64,000 nucleotides of DNA from Desmodus rotundus (GCF_022682495.2 NC_071392.1:138518818-138582817); one strand, 5' to 3'. Shown: positions 34,721-47,862, counted from the first letter of the stretch. Program-made: numbers and translations. The notes: generated by a model not told the origin, from the sequence alone.

Positions 34721-35389
34721 ACACTGGAACAGGAAGGACTCTATTTCTTCCTTTCCCTCACATCTCACTCAGTTATCGGTGTGTAGTAATGATGATGATG
34801 TATGTACAGCAGTTTATTGGTTAAAAATAGTTTTCCCCTTTATTTTCTTGATAGGTAAAACCTAAAAGGACTCGAGATATAAAAGACAACCAGATGTTGT
34901 CTTTCTCCCTGATCAAAGTCCCAAGATCCTGTTTGGCAAGCAAGAATATTAAAGCAGAGCTAATTGATTTTTCCATTCATGGGTCCTTTAAAAGTAGCTC
35001 TGCAGGCAAGGAAGGCAGTGAGACCATGTACAGGGAGGACAAAGTGAGGCTCGCAGTGTTTGAGTGAGTATTTGAGCTCCACGGTAAGCAGGTGGCAGAG
35101 CTGGGCCAGGACCATGGGAAGACTCCCACCCTTAGCTCTTGCCCCTGAGTGGGTCTGTTAATGACTTAGAGACAGGTCTTCAAGTAAGGGCTTGGAACCT
35201 AGCACTCTATGAAATGGGGTTGCACTCCAGTACCTGAGGTTCAGACAAATCCATGAAATGATGCTTGTGCAGGAGAAAGCTGAATGATAATAATGAGAAA
35301 TCATACATAGCTCAATCCACTGAGAAAGGAGGGTGTGTTCTGGCACTGGTTTTAGTAATTACATATGTGATTTCGTCCGTATGATTCAC

Positions 35390-35510
35390 TTTCACAGCTC
35401 TAAGTCGTAGCTACTATATTTAGGTCTACTTTACAGATGAGAAAACTGAGGCTCAGAGAGGTTAAGCAATTACGTAAGGTTGTAGTCCGCGTGCAGCCCC
35501 CACTCAACCT
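35390..35510 (-). repeat. MIR SINE fragment, - orientation
   Basis: Contains TTTACAGATGAGAAAACTGA and GGCTCAGAGAGGTTAAGCAA, the reverse complement of the MIR centre. Confidence 0.7.
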
Positions 35511-36229
35511 CAAAACACACTCCCAAATCTGACCAGTAAGTCACCTGCACTGGTAATCAATGGCACTTCCTCCTTCCGGGTGGTCACATAGTGTCCCACA
35601 CCTCTACAGCAGCCTTTCACACATCTCTGTAAGTGTCTACTTCTCTTGTGCTAATGAGCGAGTGGTTCAGGAGTAGCCAGGAAGAGGCGTGAGTGAGGCT
35701 GGAATGGCTATTCCAAGGGGCGGTTCCCTTCAGCCAGTGTGCAGTGGAGAGGCAGCAGGCCTCATTAGAGATGGGGATGAGCAGACACACACGTTTCCTA
35801 GTTACGGCATCGGTGGGTCCTGTCGCCATGGTCTGGTGGGTGACACACAGGATGCAGGGATCATCTGAGATGTCTTTGGCAGGACTTTGGTCGAGGACAG
35901 TGCATCTCAAATGGTGTGCAGCCTGCAGAGGTACTCCCTGGACATGGGTGGGCCCGAGTCATTGTGAGACACACATCTTTGACTTGGTGTTTTCCCTTTG
36001 GTAGTTAGTGAATAATCTGAGCAGATCTGGGACCATCTGGATGGCCACCTTACACATCCACATGGCCTTGAGAATTCCGGCCCCACGTGCATTCAGGTCC
36101 CCCCCATGCTGCAGTGGCAGTGGCTGACTTTATGCGGCATTTCTCTACCTGGGGTGCATGAACTCCAAGCAGACTGTGGGCATGTTCATGGGGACCTACT
36201 CACCCCCGATTTGTGTAATACTGGGGAGA

Positions 36230-36660
36230 AGGAAGCACATGTTTCTACAGGCAAACAACCGCCTTCAACTCTGGCTCCACCACTGACTAGTTGTGTGATC
36301 TGGTCAAGCGCATTAGTTCCAGGGACCTCACAGCTTTGGTGTAACGATAAAATTAACATCTTTCGAGGGCTTAGCAAAGAGCCGGATACACAGTGACTGC
36401 AGGAATCATCACTGTTGAAGAAACCAAGCTTCAGAAAATGGGACCTTCCCAGGGTCGAATGGTTAGGAGTGCGGGCTCTGGATGCAGGATGGGTGGGGCG
36501 AAATCCCGGCTCCGGCACTGACGAGCTCTGTGCTTATTCCCAATGTGCTGGGTTGTTGTGGGCGTTACATGAGATCGTGTCCATAAAATGCTTAATAGAA
36601 TCGTGTCAACCAACTAGAAAAGACCCCATAAATGTTGATGACTATTTAATGACCAAGGTA
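36230..36660 (+). repeat. Two MIR SINEs in tandem, + orientation
   Basis: The first (about 36230-36410) has CTGGCTCCACCACTGACTAG and TAGTTGTGTGATCTGG. The second (about 36440-36660) has AGTGCGGGCTCTGGATGCAG, GAAATCCCGGCTCCGGCACT and CATAAAATGCTTAATAGAAT. Both are diverged. Confidence 0.6.
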
Positions 36661-37394
36661 AGACTCGAACCCAGTACTTCATTGCTGATTTGGTGTAGAA
36701 ATCTATTCCTTAGCAGCTCATCAAATGTTTGTTCACTTAGCAGTTGATCGTAGGGCTGAAGAAGACCTTCAAGGGGACTTCACAGATCAGGAAACAACCC
36801 CCCAAAGCGGCTGTCACTATGCAGAGTGGCAGTCTTGGGTCTCTGTTCGGTGGAGGGTCTTACCTGCAGCACTGCAGCTGCAGGCGGGAAACAGGTCCTA
36901 GAGGTGTGAGTGCACCTGGACAGAGTCAAGTCCAGGTGAAAACTCTCTGTTGTTTCTCAAGCAACAGCAAGGCAGGAAGCAGCTCCCTCCCAGCTGGGCT
37001 CTTCCCCCACCTTTGCATTAATTTACTGAAACATGGCAGGAGCCACATTAGGTTTGGCAATTACCTGAGTCTACAATTCATTCACTGAGCAATTAGCATC
37101 ACACTCAGAGCAGCCCGCATGCGGTAATTAGTGCCATAATAATAGCCCCCTTTGCCTGCCCAGCCTGGCATTATAACGAAATGGTTCGACTTTATTTCCT
37201 ATCACACCCTTACAGCAGTGATCACACGGGGGGCACTTGTGAGAAGATGTTTTAATTATTAAAATATAAGGTGCAGGGCTTTAAAGAGATTCAACCCTAA
37301 GGCAGACCTTCACGGAAGTTGGAGCCCCAACCCCTGGAAACAAGGATCTCACACTGGGTGTTTTCTGGATGTTCAGGAGGAAAGAGACTATCAA

Positions 37395-37960
37395 ATCCTG
37401 GACATTTATTTATTCCACCACTTACTTATGTGAAACCATATTTTGAGTGCCTACCACAGTCCAGACACTGCGCCATGCCCTGGAGATATCAGGGCAGTTA
37501 GAAAAATCTTTGCCATCTGTGTCCTTGTGGGCCTCACGGTGGAGTGCAGGAGACCCACAGTTAGATGCAAAAGGGCCACCATGAGAAGTGTCGGGAGGGA
37601 GAAGCATTCGGTGATGCTATGAAAGCCTGTCACAGGAGATGTGTCCAAAGGTAGTTTGTGAGGGCTCTGAGACCAAGGAAGCAATGGAGGTGAGAACTGA
37701 GAGATGGGTTGAGGTTAACCAGGCAGGGGGAAGGAGAATGCCAGCAAAAGGGGAGCATGTGCAGAGGCTCCCTGTTGTGGGGGCAGAGGGCACTGTGAGA
37801 ACAGAACAGGGTAGTGCCAGTCTAAGTTGAGGGTTAAGGCTCGGGAGGCTCCCCATGCTAAAGATGGTTGTGCCCATCCTAGGGGTGGTGGGAGGCAGAC
37901 CAAGGTTGTAAGTAGAGTGGGCTCATGAGGACTTTATGTTCTGAAGGAACAATCTAGCTG
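37395..37960 (+). repeat. Unnamed ancient dispersed repeat
   Basis: Same order as the copies at about 10245, 15655 and 51470: TTTGAGTGCCTACCACAGTC, CCATGCCCTGGAGATATCAG, GGCCTCACGGTGGAGTGCAG and later GGGCTCATGAGGACTTTATG. Non-coding. Confidence 0.45.
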
Positions 37961-38017
37961 TAGTGTGTAGAGTAAACTGGAGTGAGGATGGCAAGGGAGC
38001 CCAGAAGCCAATTAGGA

Positions 38018-38510
38018 GGTGCATTAGCTTCCTGTTGCTGCTGTAACACATTACCTCAAACTTATTGGCTTAAAAGAACACAAATTTATTGCCTTATAGT
38101 TCTGGAGGCCAGACGTCCAAAATGGAGTCCAAAATGGGTCTCAATGAGCTAACCCGAGGTGTTGGGTACAGCTGCATTCTTTCTGGAGGCTCTAGAGGAA
38201 AACGCAACTCCTCGCCTTTCCAGCTCCTAGGAGCTGCCTACATTCCTTGGCTTGTAGCCTCCCTGCTCTGACCTCTGCTTCTGTCTTCACATCTCCCCCT
38301 CTGTTGCTGACCCTCTGGCTTCTCTATGACAAGGATGCTTTGTGATTGTGGTGGGTTCACCCACATAATCCAGGATAACCTCCCAAGATCAGTAGCTTAA
38401 TCACAGCTGCTGAGTCCCTTTCACCACCTAAGGTGATACAGTCCCAGGTTTTGGAGATTCGGACGTGGACCTCTTTGGACAGCTATTATTTTGCATGCCA
38501 CAAGCAATTT
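38018..38510 (+). repeat. Old mammalian interspersed repeat, family not named
   Basis: Opens TTAGCTTCCTGTTGCTGCTG then TAACACATTACCTCAAACTT, and closes GGAGATTCGGACGTGGACCT then GCATGCCACA. This is a very common placental repeat with these ends. No coding potential. Confidence 0.6.
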
Positions 38511-38729
38511 TCAAGGTGTCCAGAGATGTTGGGGGCTCAGATATGTTGTGAAATAGTCAGATTCAGGATATATCTGGAAGGTAGAGCTGATGGGACCGTT
38601 GCTGCATTGGACACGGGGGCACTGGAGGGACGACATGGCCAGGCAAAGGCACAGAGGCAGGCAAGAGACCCGAGGGGCATGCTTTCTTTGAGGGGTGGTC
38701 AGTGCTCCAAGAGGCTGTCCTGCATGGTG

Positions 38730-39005
38730 GGCCCTTCATGATGAGATGAGTGTCCTTAGAGAAGAGGAATAGAGACCAGAGCATTGGCACCCTGCCTGCC
38801 AGCCCCAAGCCCCACGTGAGGATGCAATGAGAAGGTGGCTGTCTGCGGGACAGGAAGAGCTTCCTCACCAGGAACTGAATGTGGGCCCTGGACCAGGACC
38901 TGGATCTTGGATGTTCCAGCCTCTAAAACTGAGAAATAAATGTCTGTTGTTTGGCCCCCAGTCTGTGGTGTTTTGCTAGAGCAGCCCAAGCCGACGTATA
39001 CAGCA
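38730..39005 (+). mobile_element. MLT1-type LTR fragment (ERVL-MaLR)
   Basis: Shows the 3' half of an MLT1 LTR: GAGGATGCAATGAGAAGGTG, TGTTCCAGCCTCTAAAACTG, AGAAATAAATGTCTGTTGTT (with its poly(A) signal) and CCCAGTCTGTGGTGTTTTGC. Only an LTR piece remains; no viral open frame is present. Confidence 0.75.
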
Positions 39006-39870
39006 GTTCTCAAGGACTCAAAAAGATAATGTGTATAAAGGGACAAGGAACTCAGTCTAGGTGGTGGAGCTGTGACTTTTTGCCATTAGCTATTAATCTA
39101 AGAGAACCCGAGTCATGAAGAGAAAATGGTCATAAGGGCGTGTATACATATGTGCGTCTGTGAATCCTTCACCAGCAACCCTTCATTTATTCAAAGGTCA
39201 GGCATCTAGCAACCGTGCCCACCCAGAAACCTGCACTGAGCAGTTGTTTGTTTGTTCATTCTTCGGGAAGGTATCCGAATCATCAGAGTAGTTGTCACAA
39301 CGATGCGGACTTCCCTTGTTGCCTTCCTCAGTTTTTCACTCAGAATATTGGAACTTAGCTTGCACACAGCTCTCAAAAGCTTGGCTTCTCCACACACAGC
39401 AGAGCGGGGACTGGACCCTAGCGGGGCTGTATGCAATACCAGTGGTAAATGACATGATTGTAGGAAACAGTGATCGTGGATGTCTGCAGCGAGGAAAGGA
39501 TCATGAGAAAGTCCACCAAAATCAATACGGCAAAAGCATCGGGGGCCCTTTGGAGCAGAGGAAACTATTTCAAACATGTCTCAAGGGCATTACTGTAGAG
39601 TAGGATAACTAATATTAGAAATCCAAAATAATTTCTCGAAATCAGATTTGATACCGGGGGAATCCAAATCAAGTCTGTAGAGCAGTTAACAGTATCAGAT
39701 AAATGCTGATTTTCCAGCTTTGATAAACATTCCATGGTTATACAAAATGTTAGCGCTGGGGGAAGCTGTGTGAATGGTGTATGGGAATACCCGCACTATC
39801 TCTGTAGTGTTCTTCTACAGATATAAATGTGTTTCAAAATGAAAGGGTTTTTTTAAAGTGTTTAAAACTT

Positions 39871-40050
39871 GTCTGGACTGGGTGCCTCAGTTAGTTGGAG
39901 CATTGTCCCAACCCCCGAAATGTTGCAGGTTCAATTCCAGGTCAGGGCACACCTAGACTGCGTGTTCGATCCCTGGTTGGGAGACAACTGATTGATGTTC
40001 CTCTCTCTCTTCTTCTCCCTTCCTCTATATCCTCGGGTGAGGATTTAACA
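39871..40050 (+). mobile_element. VES SINE (bat tRNA-derived), + orientation
   Basis: The head TGGGTGCCTCAGTTAGTTGG and box-B-like GTTCAATTCC are tRNA-like, then CAGGTCAGGGCACACCTAG, a TCTCTCTCTTCTTCTCCC tract and the end ATATCCTCGGGTGAGGATTT. It is flanked by a perfect 11-bp target-site duplication GTTTAAAACTT (39860-39870 and 40051-40061), which fixes both ends. It lies about 500 nt downstream, in the HTR4 sense, of the e/g exon. Confidence 0.9.
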
Positions 40051-40551
40051 GTTTAAAACTTAAAAAAAAAAAACCCAAAGGTTTAATCACAATCATTTGT
40101 TTGAAAATGAAAAACATGAAGGAATTCACCACTGATTTTCAGTGAAATTCAGGATGAATTGAGGCTAACCCAGAGGAGGGAAACTGAGTGCCGAGATCGC
40201 ACTGGCTGAATTCAGCACCCTCAGAGGACTTGGGAAGGTTGTGCTCCAAACACAAGGAAGAAGCCAAAAACAGAATTAAAAGATTAATGGGTGTAACATA
40301 AAATCAAGCTCCCAAAGGGTATGGATCTTCAGCCTTCAGATCAATAGCGATCGAGGCCCAGGAGGAACTCTGGGCTCGGCGGGTCTCTGCCTACAACTGT
40401 GAGGTTTCCACATTATGTGATGTGCCCACTGGACTCATCCTGGTCCGGGGAGGACAGAAGAATACGTAGAATCCATTTTGTAGGAAGAAGTGAGTGGACA
40501 GATACAGGCAAACTCACAACACAGGGACAGACTTACAGAGCATGCTCAGAG

Positions 40552-40612
40552 CTAGACAGGAACTGGTCTATTGCAGAAGAGCAGGAGGAAGCTGGAGATA
40601 GAGGAGCAGCCA
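40552..40612 (-). CDS. HTR4: HTR4 alternative last exon, types g and e (tandem acceptors)
   Basis: Long form (type g): acceptor TTTCAACCAAAAG, first base T at 40612, tail SGCSSISSFLLLFCNRPVPV then TAG (40552-40554). Short form (type e): inner acceptor CTCTATCTCCAG with first base C at 40591, tail SFLLLFCNRPVPV. The acceptors are 21 nt apart, so both keep frame and share the last 12 residues. Both begin by completing an AG-split codon, as do the a and b exons. The tail ends VPV, reported as a PDZ ligand of 5-HT4(e). The human forms as I recall them are SGCSPVSSFLLLF... and SFPLLF.... The outer acceptor lacks a C or T at -3 (AAAAG), so it is the weaker of the two. Confidence 0.9.
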
Positions 40613-40814
40613 CTTTTGGTTGAAACAGAAAACAGCCACAGACGAGGAAGAGCCAAACAGAAGTGGGGAAAGAAAAAAGAAAGAAAATGCAGAGATTAGT
40701 GGACAGGTGACCTTGGTCTGAATGAGCAGTCTAGTAGCCTCCAGGTGCCTTCGGGGGGGCAGGGGCGGGGCACCTAATCATTACACAGCATGGTGATGCC
40801 ATACCGCACATCTA

Positions 40815-40985
40815 AAAAGCACTTGTATAGGTAGCATCTCATTTGAATTCCACAGCAAACTGGCAACTTCCCAGTGCTGGTTACTACCTTAATTGGCCAG
40901 GAAAGGAAACAGGCACAGAGAGGAAGTGACCCATCCAGCTAGTTAGCAGCTAAGGCAGAACGTAAACCAGGTGTTCTGAGTTACC
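40815..40985 (-). repeat. MIR SINE, - orientation
   Basis: AAAAAGCACTTGTATAGG, then GGAAACAGGCACAGAGAGGA and CAGCTAGTTAGCAGCTAAGG, the reverse MIR order. A second short piece (GATGAGGAACCTGCGGCTTA) is at about 41165-41230. Confidence 0.6.
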
Positions 40986-41769
40986 TTTCATGGGGTGATG
41001 GTCGAGGTGTGCACAGAAAGAGCACCCTCCTTCCTCCCCTTCCTCCTCTTCATCACTAGCCAGGCTCCATCCTGCACTCCTTCCAGAAATTATCCCATAT
41101 AACATGCCCTTTATAATGTCCTCATGTACAATTTCCCATACAATATTCATGTTAACCTTGTTAGGTAGGTTTATTAACCCCCGTTTTTTTGATGAGGAAC
41201 CTGCGGCTTAGATGCAATGTGACCGAGAAAATGTTCTTAGTGAGAAGGAAGACGGTCACTCAACCCCAGGGGCCTCTGACTCAGAAGTGCACGCCTTTAA
41301 TCTCTAAGCATCAAGATTCTCAGAGCCTCACTTCCGCAAGCCTGGCCTTTTTGTGACCCCAAATCCCCGGTCAGATTCTGGGCCAGGTCAGCAACAAGAC
41401 TCTTTTCTTCTTGAACTCTGGGTCGCATTCCAAGAAGGAAGAACCATCCATGGCTCCCTCAGGTTTCCCAGAGATGCCCCAGATACCTGTATTAGGAAAC
41501 CCCACCCAAATATCCCCTTCACACCTTCAGGGCTCCTGGTTCTGCCATGCTCTCCTAACTCTGCCCACTGGTTCCCTCATCAAAACATCGAGTTCCATTT
41601 CAGACAAGGCAAGAGACCAGGCAGAAAAGCAGGACCCTGGAATTGGGGTTTTTAAGAGCAACTTGATTGGATCAATTCAGCAGAACAGAGGCACAGACAA
41701 TACCATCTTGGGCTCTCTTCTTCAGCTCACCTCCTATGATACGTCTATGTTGAAGATCTTTGAAGTATA

Positions 41770-41890
41770 ATCGGATGGATGTGGATACTTCCTCCATACA
41801 GCCATCTCTGACCATCTTAGTGTGATGCTCCCTTCCCCTCTTTAATACAGACATAGCACCTTCTGCTTCTATGATTTATTTGACAATATA
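41770..41890 (+). repeat. L2 LINE fragment
   Basis: ACTTCCTCCATACAGCCATC, CTCCCTTCCCCTCTTTAATA and CATAGCACCTTCTGCTTC follow the order of L2 sequence ahead of its 3' tail. Similar L2-like text continues at about 42090-42160. Confidence 0.5.
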
Positions 41891-44266
41891 AGCAGCCTTG
41901 TGACAGCCCTTTAGGTAGCTTGTTAAAGGCAACCTGTGTGTGCATTTACACAGCATGTTTCCAGATAAATTACAAGACTATATGGGATAGAAACTATGAC
42001 TTACTCATCTAGCCCCATTAGATATTTTATTTACCATTAGGGGGGTGGAGAGTCAAAGGTCCAGAATTCTAACCACAGCTTCATTCTTTGGGAGCCCCTT
42101 CCCAACAGGCCTCCCCCTGCCCCACTTTCCACATTTATTACAATAGTCCCTGCCTGAGCGAGTTAGAGAGAGTGGTAACTGAAGCCAGGCATTCCCACCG
42201 TGTGCTCTGTGCTCGTTGTGCCGGGCATGTGCTCATTAATTACTAGCTAGTGCAAGTCTCTAAGTTCCTTATGTGGTTAGATAGTGATTCAGACCCTTTA
42301 ACAGGGTTTCTCTAGTCCTTCATCAGCCCAATGACATGTCCTGGTATCTACCCTTCCCTGACAAAGCTAAGTGTTACCATAGGAACACTACGCACATTTG
42401 GTGAAAATCTCCCATGAAAATTTAAGAAAAATTCTCAGAAACTTTCAGTGGGCTTTAAGTAATCACTTAAGATTTAAAAATCCAGGGATCTTTTTGCATG
42501 ACATACTTTCCTGGAAATCAGACAATCAGGACCTGGCCAGTCCATGTTATAATTTCACGCAGGAGGAACTGAAGCCACTCCTTTGCTCTGGGTCTGCTGC
42601 ATGGTTCAGTGGTTTCAAGTATGCGTGTGGCTGGGATTACAAATGGGGTGATACAATTGTGGAGTCTTACATATATCATATATATAGTAACTAACACTTG
42701 ATATACATACACATATTCACATACAGACATACAATCACACATATGTTGTTTTATGAGGCCTTACTAAGTATTTAATTAAAAATTTAACTACTCTCGCATA
42801 TTCATTTATATGTTTCCTTCTAAATGCAAATAACTATATTGCTTTTCTTGGATATACCCTTATGGAGTATAATGAATAAACTTTTAAGAGTGCAACATAT
42901 AGGTAAGTTATAAACGTATCTGAAAGCAGCGAGCAAATTCTGGCAAATAACAAACAAAACATTTCCCTTTGAAAATTTCAGAAGGTAGAATCCTTACAAA
43001 CACTTTTCTGCAATTCACTATACTTAAAGATGGGAGATGTGGTTAATGGGAGACTCTGAAGCAACGTTAAGATGAAATTTAAAATACTAATATAAAATTA
43101 ATATCTAGATTTTCAAAACTTTAAACAGTTGTTTCAAAGGCCCTATTGATGGCCCCCATCCACATCAAGCTTGCTGAATTAACAGCCTGATTTTCCTCTG
43201 ACCTCTGGCTGTTTGTGTTTTCCCTGCCTGGAGTGAGCACCTAAAACCCACCCGGTTGAAGCTGTGTTTCCCTAAACAGACACTGTCCCTTACATTTGTA
43301 TTGCAGACCATGATCTTGCAAAGACCTTTGACATTGACTGTTTTACTTTTTACTCACCGCAAACCCATGAGGTTGGTATTGTGTAGGTTTGAATGGAAAA
43401 GAAGGCACACATCCCTTCGCCTATAGACTTGAAAGAATCACACTAGACCATGCTGACTCAGCGGCCTTACCTTTCTTAAGTTTAACATGTTTGGTCCAGG
43501 CAGGGACTTAGCCTGGCAACAGGGGACGGAGCTGGGGTAGGTTGAGACCCAGGAAGCAGCACAATGAGGCTGCTTGGCTGTTGTTCGGATGGTGATGTGG
43601 CAGGCCCGGGGCCAGTTGGTGGTTAGCTAACTGCCTGGCAGCGGGTATTAGAAAAACTCAAAGCCAAGAAGACAAGGCTTGGTGGAAGACAGAGGGAAGA
43701 GGCCATGCCCAGAATAAAGACTCAGCATGCTTCAAACACCTGTGTAGCTCCTGCAACCTGCTTTGACATTCAAAGAACCCTACCTTTGTTGGTAAGCTCC
43801 ACCTTCATTACTCTCGGAAGAACTCTTTGCTACTTAAAAAGGTCTGACCCACAAATATTGAGTTAACACCTTAAAATAATTTTCCATAGGCTCAGGAGAG
43901 AAGACTGCCTCTGGCCCAACATAAGGAGCCACAGGGATGTTATCCCGGGGCAGGGATGCCATACAGACCTGTTCTTCAGACTGAGAGCTCTGTGTCTCCT
44001 GGACAACAGCTGGGGAATAAGGCGCAGAGTTGATTCCAAGCAAAGCTTACTGCCACAATCAGAGGCAGACCATCAGCTTCCCCTCACGGACAAATCCCTG
44101 TCCTTAAAGGACAGTCCCATTCTGCCCTACACATCAGGGGCAAGGCTGAAGCTTCTTAAGGGCCCTTTACATTACTTTGCAGCAATAACATCAGTAAACA
44201 CAACTTTACACACTTCCCAACAATACACTGTATTTGAACCTACTGCTTTAAAAATAATCTGAGCCA

Positions 44267-44487
44267 GGTTCTGGCTGGTGTGGCTCAGTGGATTGAGTGC
44301 CAGACTGTGAACCAAAAGGTCGCCAGTTCAATTTCCAGTCAGGGCACATGCCAGGGTTGTGGGCCAGGTCCCCAGTAGGGGGTGAGTGAGAGGCAACCAC
44401 ACATTGATGTTTCTCTCCCTCTCTTTCTCCCTCCTTTCCCCTCTCTCTAAAAATAAATAAATAAAATCTCTAAAAAGTTTTTAAAAA
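44267..44487 (+). mobile_element. VES SINE (bat tRNA-derived), + orientation
   Basis: Nearly full length: TGGCTGGTGTGGCTCAGTGG, GGTCGCCAGTTCAATTTCCA, GTCAGGGCACATGCC, CAACCACACATTGATGTTTC, CT-rich stretch and AAAATAAATAAATAAAATC tail. It is flanked by an 11-bp duplication AATCTGAGCCA (44256-44266 and 44488-44498). Confidence 0.92.
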
Positions 44488-45339
44488 AATCTGAGCCAAA
44501 GTTGGTTGAAGCTAAAGTTGCTTAGAAATGACGGGGACTCCTTTCACGAGCTGACTCTGAAACATTACCTTTGTTGTCATCAACTCACTCTGAGGCTGTA
44601 CCGCTATGATCTTAAAACTTGCTCTAAACATCACTCTGAGAGCACATTTTGCTTGAATGTGTTCTAGCCTTTGGCCAAAACCAAGTAAAACACAGTTCAG
44701 ATCTGAGCTCTGCTGTCAAAAATGTCCTGGCTCCTCGCCTCACACGTGCCCACTCCAGGTACCTCTGCTCATCCCTCGTGGCACTTTCTGAAGCCATCCC
44801 TGTCCTGGATAAGAACTATGAGAAGAGTGTTGGCTGCTGCTGATGGATTTCACTCCCTGCAGCATAAACAATGAGGTGCTGCAGGAGGCTTCTGTTTGTT
44901 TGGTCAGGGCTTTTTCCATTAGACTTGGTCATCAGCCGTAGGCTGGTTACAAATGCAGTCCTGAGATTGAATGGCTAGAATCCAATTATCCCAGCTTCCT
45001 GTCTGCAGAGCTCTGCCGGGGAAGAACACAGTCCTGTTTGCCTGCCTTGTCAGGCTCCCAGGACTCAAAGTATATCATTTGGAGAAAACTAACAAACAAC
45101 AGACCCTCAGATGTTTTGATGGAGGGGCCCCATGGTGTGGAAAGAGGACTCACCATCGCACAACACAGAATCCAGCACTCGTCTATTATCTGCCTCTTCC
45201 TGGTCCGCGTGTATCCCTTCGTTCTCTGAGCTTCAGTTTCTCATTTCTTAGAGGGAGGTAATAACAGCAACCACTGCAGTGCTGGGAGCTTCTAATGAGA
45301 TGATGTATGTGAAAGAGCTTTGACAACTATAACGATGGT

Positions 45340-45704
45340 GGTGATGGTGATGATAATAACAAGGTTAGCTGACATTTACTGAGTGCCTTACCTGGGAAGT
45401 GCAACATAATGTGTATTTAATGGGCACTATCTCCTTTAATACAAACATGTTTTAAAGACTTGGTGATGATGGTAATAATGATATGAATAACAACAGCTAA
45501 CATTTCTCAAGTGTTTGCTATATACCAGCCTCTAGCACTTTATGCATATTAACGTATGTGACCCTTGCATCAAGGCAGTAAGTACTATTACCATCTAAGT
45601 GACATGTGAAGAAAAGGAGATTGCAAAAGTCGGGTAATTGGCTCAAGATCATAGTGCTGCTAAGAGGCCACAAGGATTCAAACACAGACATTCTGATTCT
45701 AGAA
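45340..45704 (-). repeat. Two MIR SINEs, - orientation
   Basis: Each starts with TTAGCTGACATTTACTGAGT or ACAGCTAACATTTCTCAAGT-like text and continues in reverse MIR order (about 45340-45480 and 45480-45704). The second is cut at its end by the hAT insertion that begins at 45705. Confidence 0.65.
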
Positions 45705-45955
45705 CAAGAGTCAGCAAACATTTTCTATTAAGGGCTAGATGGTTAGGTTTTGGAGCCATATATAATCTCTGTTGGATTTCTTCTCTTTCTCCTTCTCCTC
45801 CTCCTCCTCCTACTCTTTCTTTTGTTCAGTTTTTTGTTGTCTACTATTTTTGTTATTACACTCCTTTACAAATGTGAAAACCATTCTTAGCTCACAGGTC
45901 ACCCAGAAATAGGCCAATGGCTGAACTTGGCCCACCGTAAGTTCGTGGACCCTTA
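45705..45955 (+). mobile_element. hAT-type (Charlie-like) DNA transposon in a MIR
   Basis: Terminal inverted ends CAAGAGTCAGCAAAC and GTTCGTGGACCCTTA. An 8-bp target duplication, TTCTAGAA against CTCTAGAA (45697-45704 and 45956-45963), differs at one base. It contains a C/T-rich expansion at about 45780-45830. Same family as 26045-26230. Confidence 0.75.
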
Positions 45956-47862
45956 CTCTAGAAATAATGTCTATTTTTCAGGGAAACAGAAACTCAAATG
46001 CTTAAGCAACTAAAATCAGAATTCTAATCCAGTTTTGTCTGCTTCCAGAAACTGCGTCAATCCACACTCTAACTGCTTTTGTGTCCGCTGTGAAAATGGA
46101 AAATATTATCACTGAGGTAGGAATGCTGGGCTCATCCCAGTCAATTTCCAGAGAGAATAAACTGTTCCCTTTTGCAGCAGACATGGAGACAAGACAGCAC
46201 TCGAAGACTGAGCAGACTCAATGGCTTGTGCAGTGCCTGGCACACAGTAGGCATGCCATCAATCTCTATTGAGTGCAATAATTCTGATTTCTGATTGAAT
46301 TCGTGATTCAACAAAATCTCAGCTATTTGCTCAACCTCTTCTGACGTTGCATTTGAGCCTGTAAGTGAAATCAATGACGTATTCTTTTGGCAGCTCATAG
46401 GATATCTGCAACCATTTATGTGATAATTTCCATAGCGTTCTCTGTGGAAAGGAAAGATGTTCTGTAAAGAAATAAGATCTCTATAATGAACCATTCTGTT
46501 GACAGAAATGGCACTTGGAAATTGTGTTTATGACTTTGAGATAAATACATCAACAAGCCAGATGCCGAACAATAGGGAGGACTCTGTGACTTCATCAAGT
46601 CAATATTTGTCGTAGCCACTATTACAGTCTCACATTAAAGCAGACATTTTTATTTTAACCTTGGGTTTCTACATCAGGGAATCAGTGAAGTTCTTGGAAT
46701 TGTATTTAAAAATCTGTGCATCGGTCCAGACTTTCACAGAAAGGCCATAGATTTTATCAGGCTCTCAAAGAGTTTTATTACACCCTAAATGGCCTAAATG
46801 TTAGAACTATAATAAAATTGTTGCGGTGTATTAGTTTCCTGATGAGGAAAAGGGAAAGATGAACTTGCTGGTGTGCAGCGATCAGGGTTAGGTTTTCCAG
46901 AGGCCCCTGTCAGTGTGATGCTTTGTGAAACCCTCAGGACCCCCACAGAGGGTCCCACAGCAACTCGCTAGGCCCCTGTCTGGGGTGCACGTTCACCCAG
47001 GAGATTAACCACCAGCTCAGGCTGGCTGCAGTGACTTTGCTGCAGGGCTGCCAGCAGGCTAAAAGCAGCCACAGAATGAAGCCACAGAGCCTCTTTCATT
47101 TCCCCCCCCAGCCCAATGGCCAGGCCCAGAGACTGGCAGTGACAAACCCTGAGGCTGTTTTTTTCCCTTTTTTTTTGCACTGTTAGCACCTAGCAAAGTG
47201 CCTGCCACACAGCCAGTGTTCACTACAAGTTGGTCCGAATGAAGATGAAGATAATGATGAAACGGATTAGTCCTTCCATTCCTGGGATGGTGAGGAAGGT
47301 TGTTTCATTCTCTTACTTCTTGAGATACTCTACATAAACTCAAATATAAACTTTATAAACTCAAATATAATCTATATAAACTCAAAGGTCTCTGTCAATT
47401 AGACAGCGTTATCACTTTGTACTGTTTGTTGGTGGTGAGGGTTTATGCCAAGGTGGGGAGTTGGAATGTTTCCCTTTGGTGTGTGGGCCAGAGAGCATCT
47501 TTCCTCGGAGATTACGGTTGTGGCTCCAAGAAAGTAGGTCCTGTGGAACTAGACTGGGGTGGGCAGGGTTAGACGTTACAGTCAACGCTGTCTGTGAAGC
47601 AGGCCTTGGCCTTTAAGTGGCAAGGGGTGGGAGAAGAGCAGGGTGGGTCACCACAGAGCAGGGAGGAGTCACATATGGAACTGACAGCTCAAAATCAAAG
47701 TGGGAGTTGGCCCGTTTTTACTCATTCTACTTTCATTTGGACAGTGTTGTGGGTATGAATGACACATTGATGGGCTACTGGGGGCAAATTATGTTTCTGA
47801 GTAGAGTTGTTGAATATGGAAGATTCCAGCATATGGAAAAGTTTAGGGGAGTGTCACTTTAC

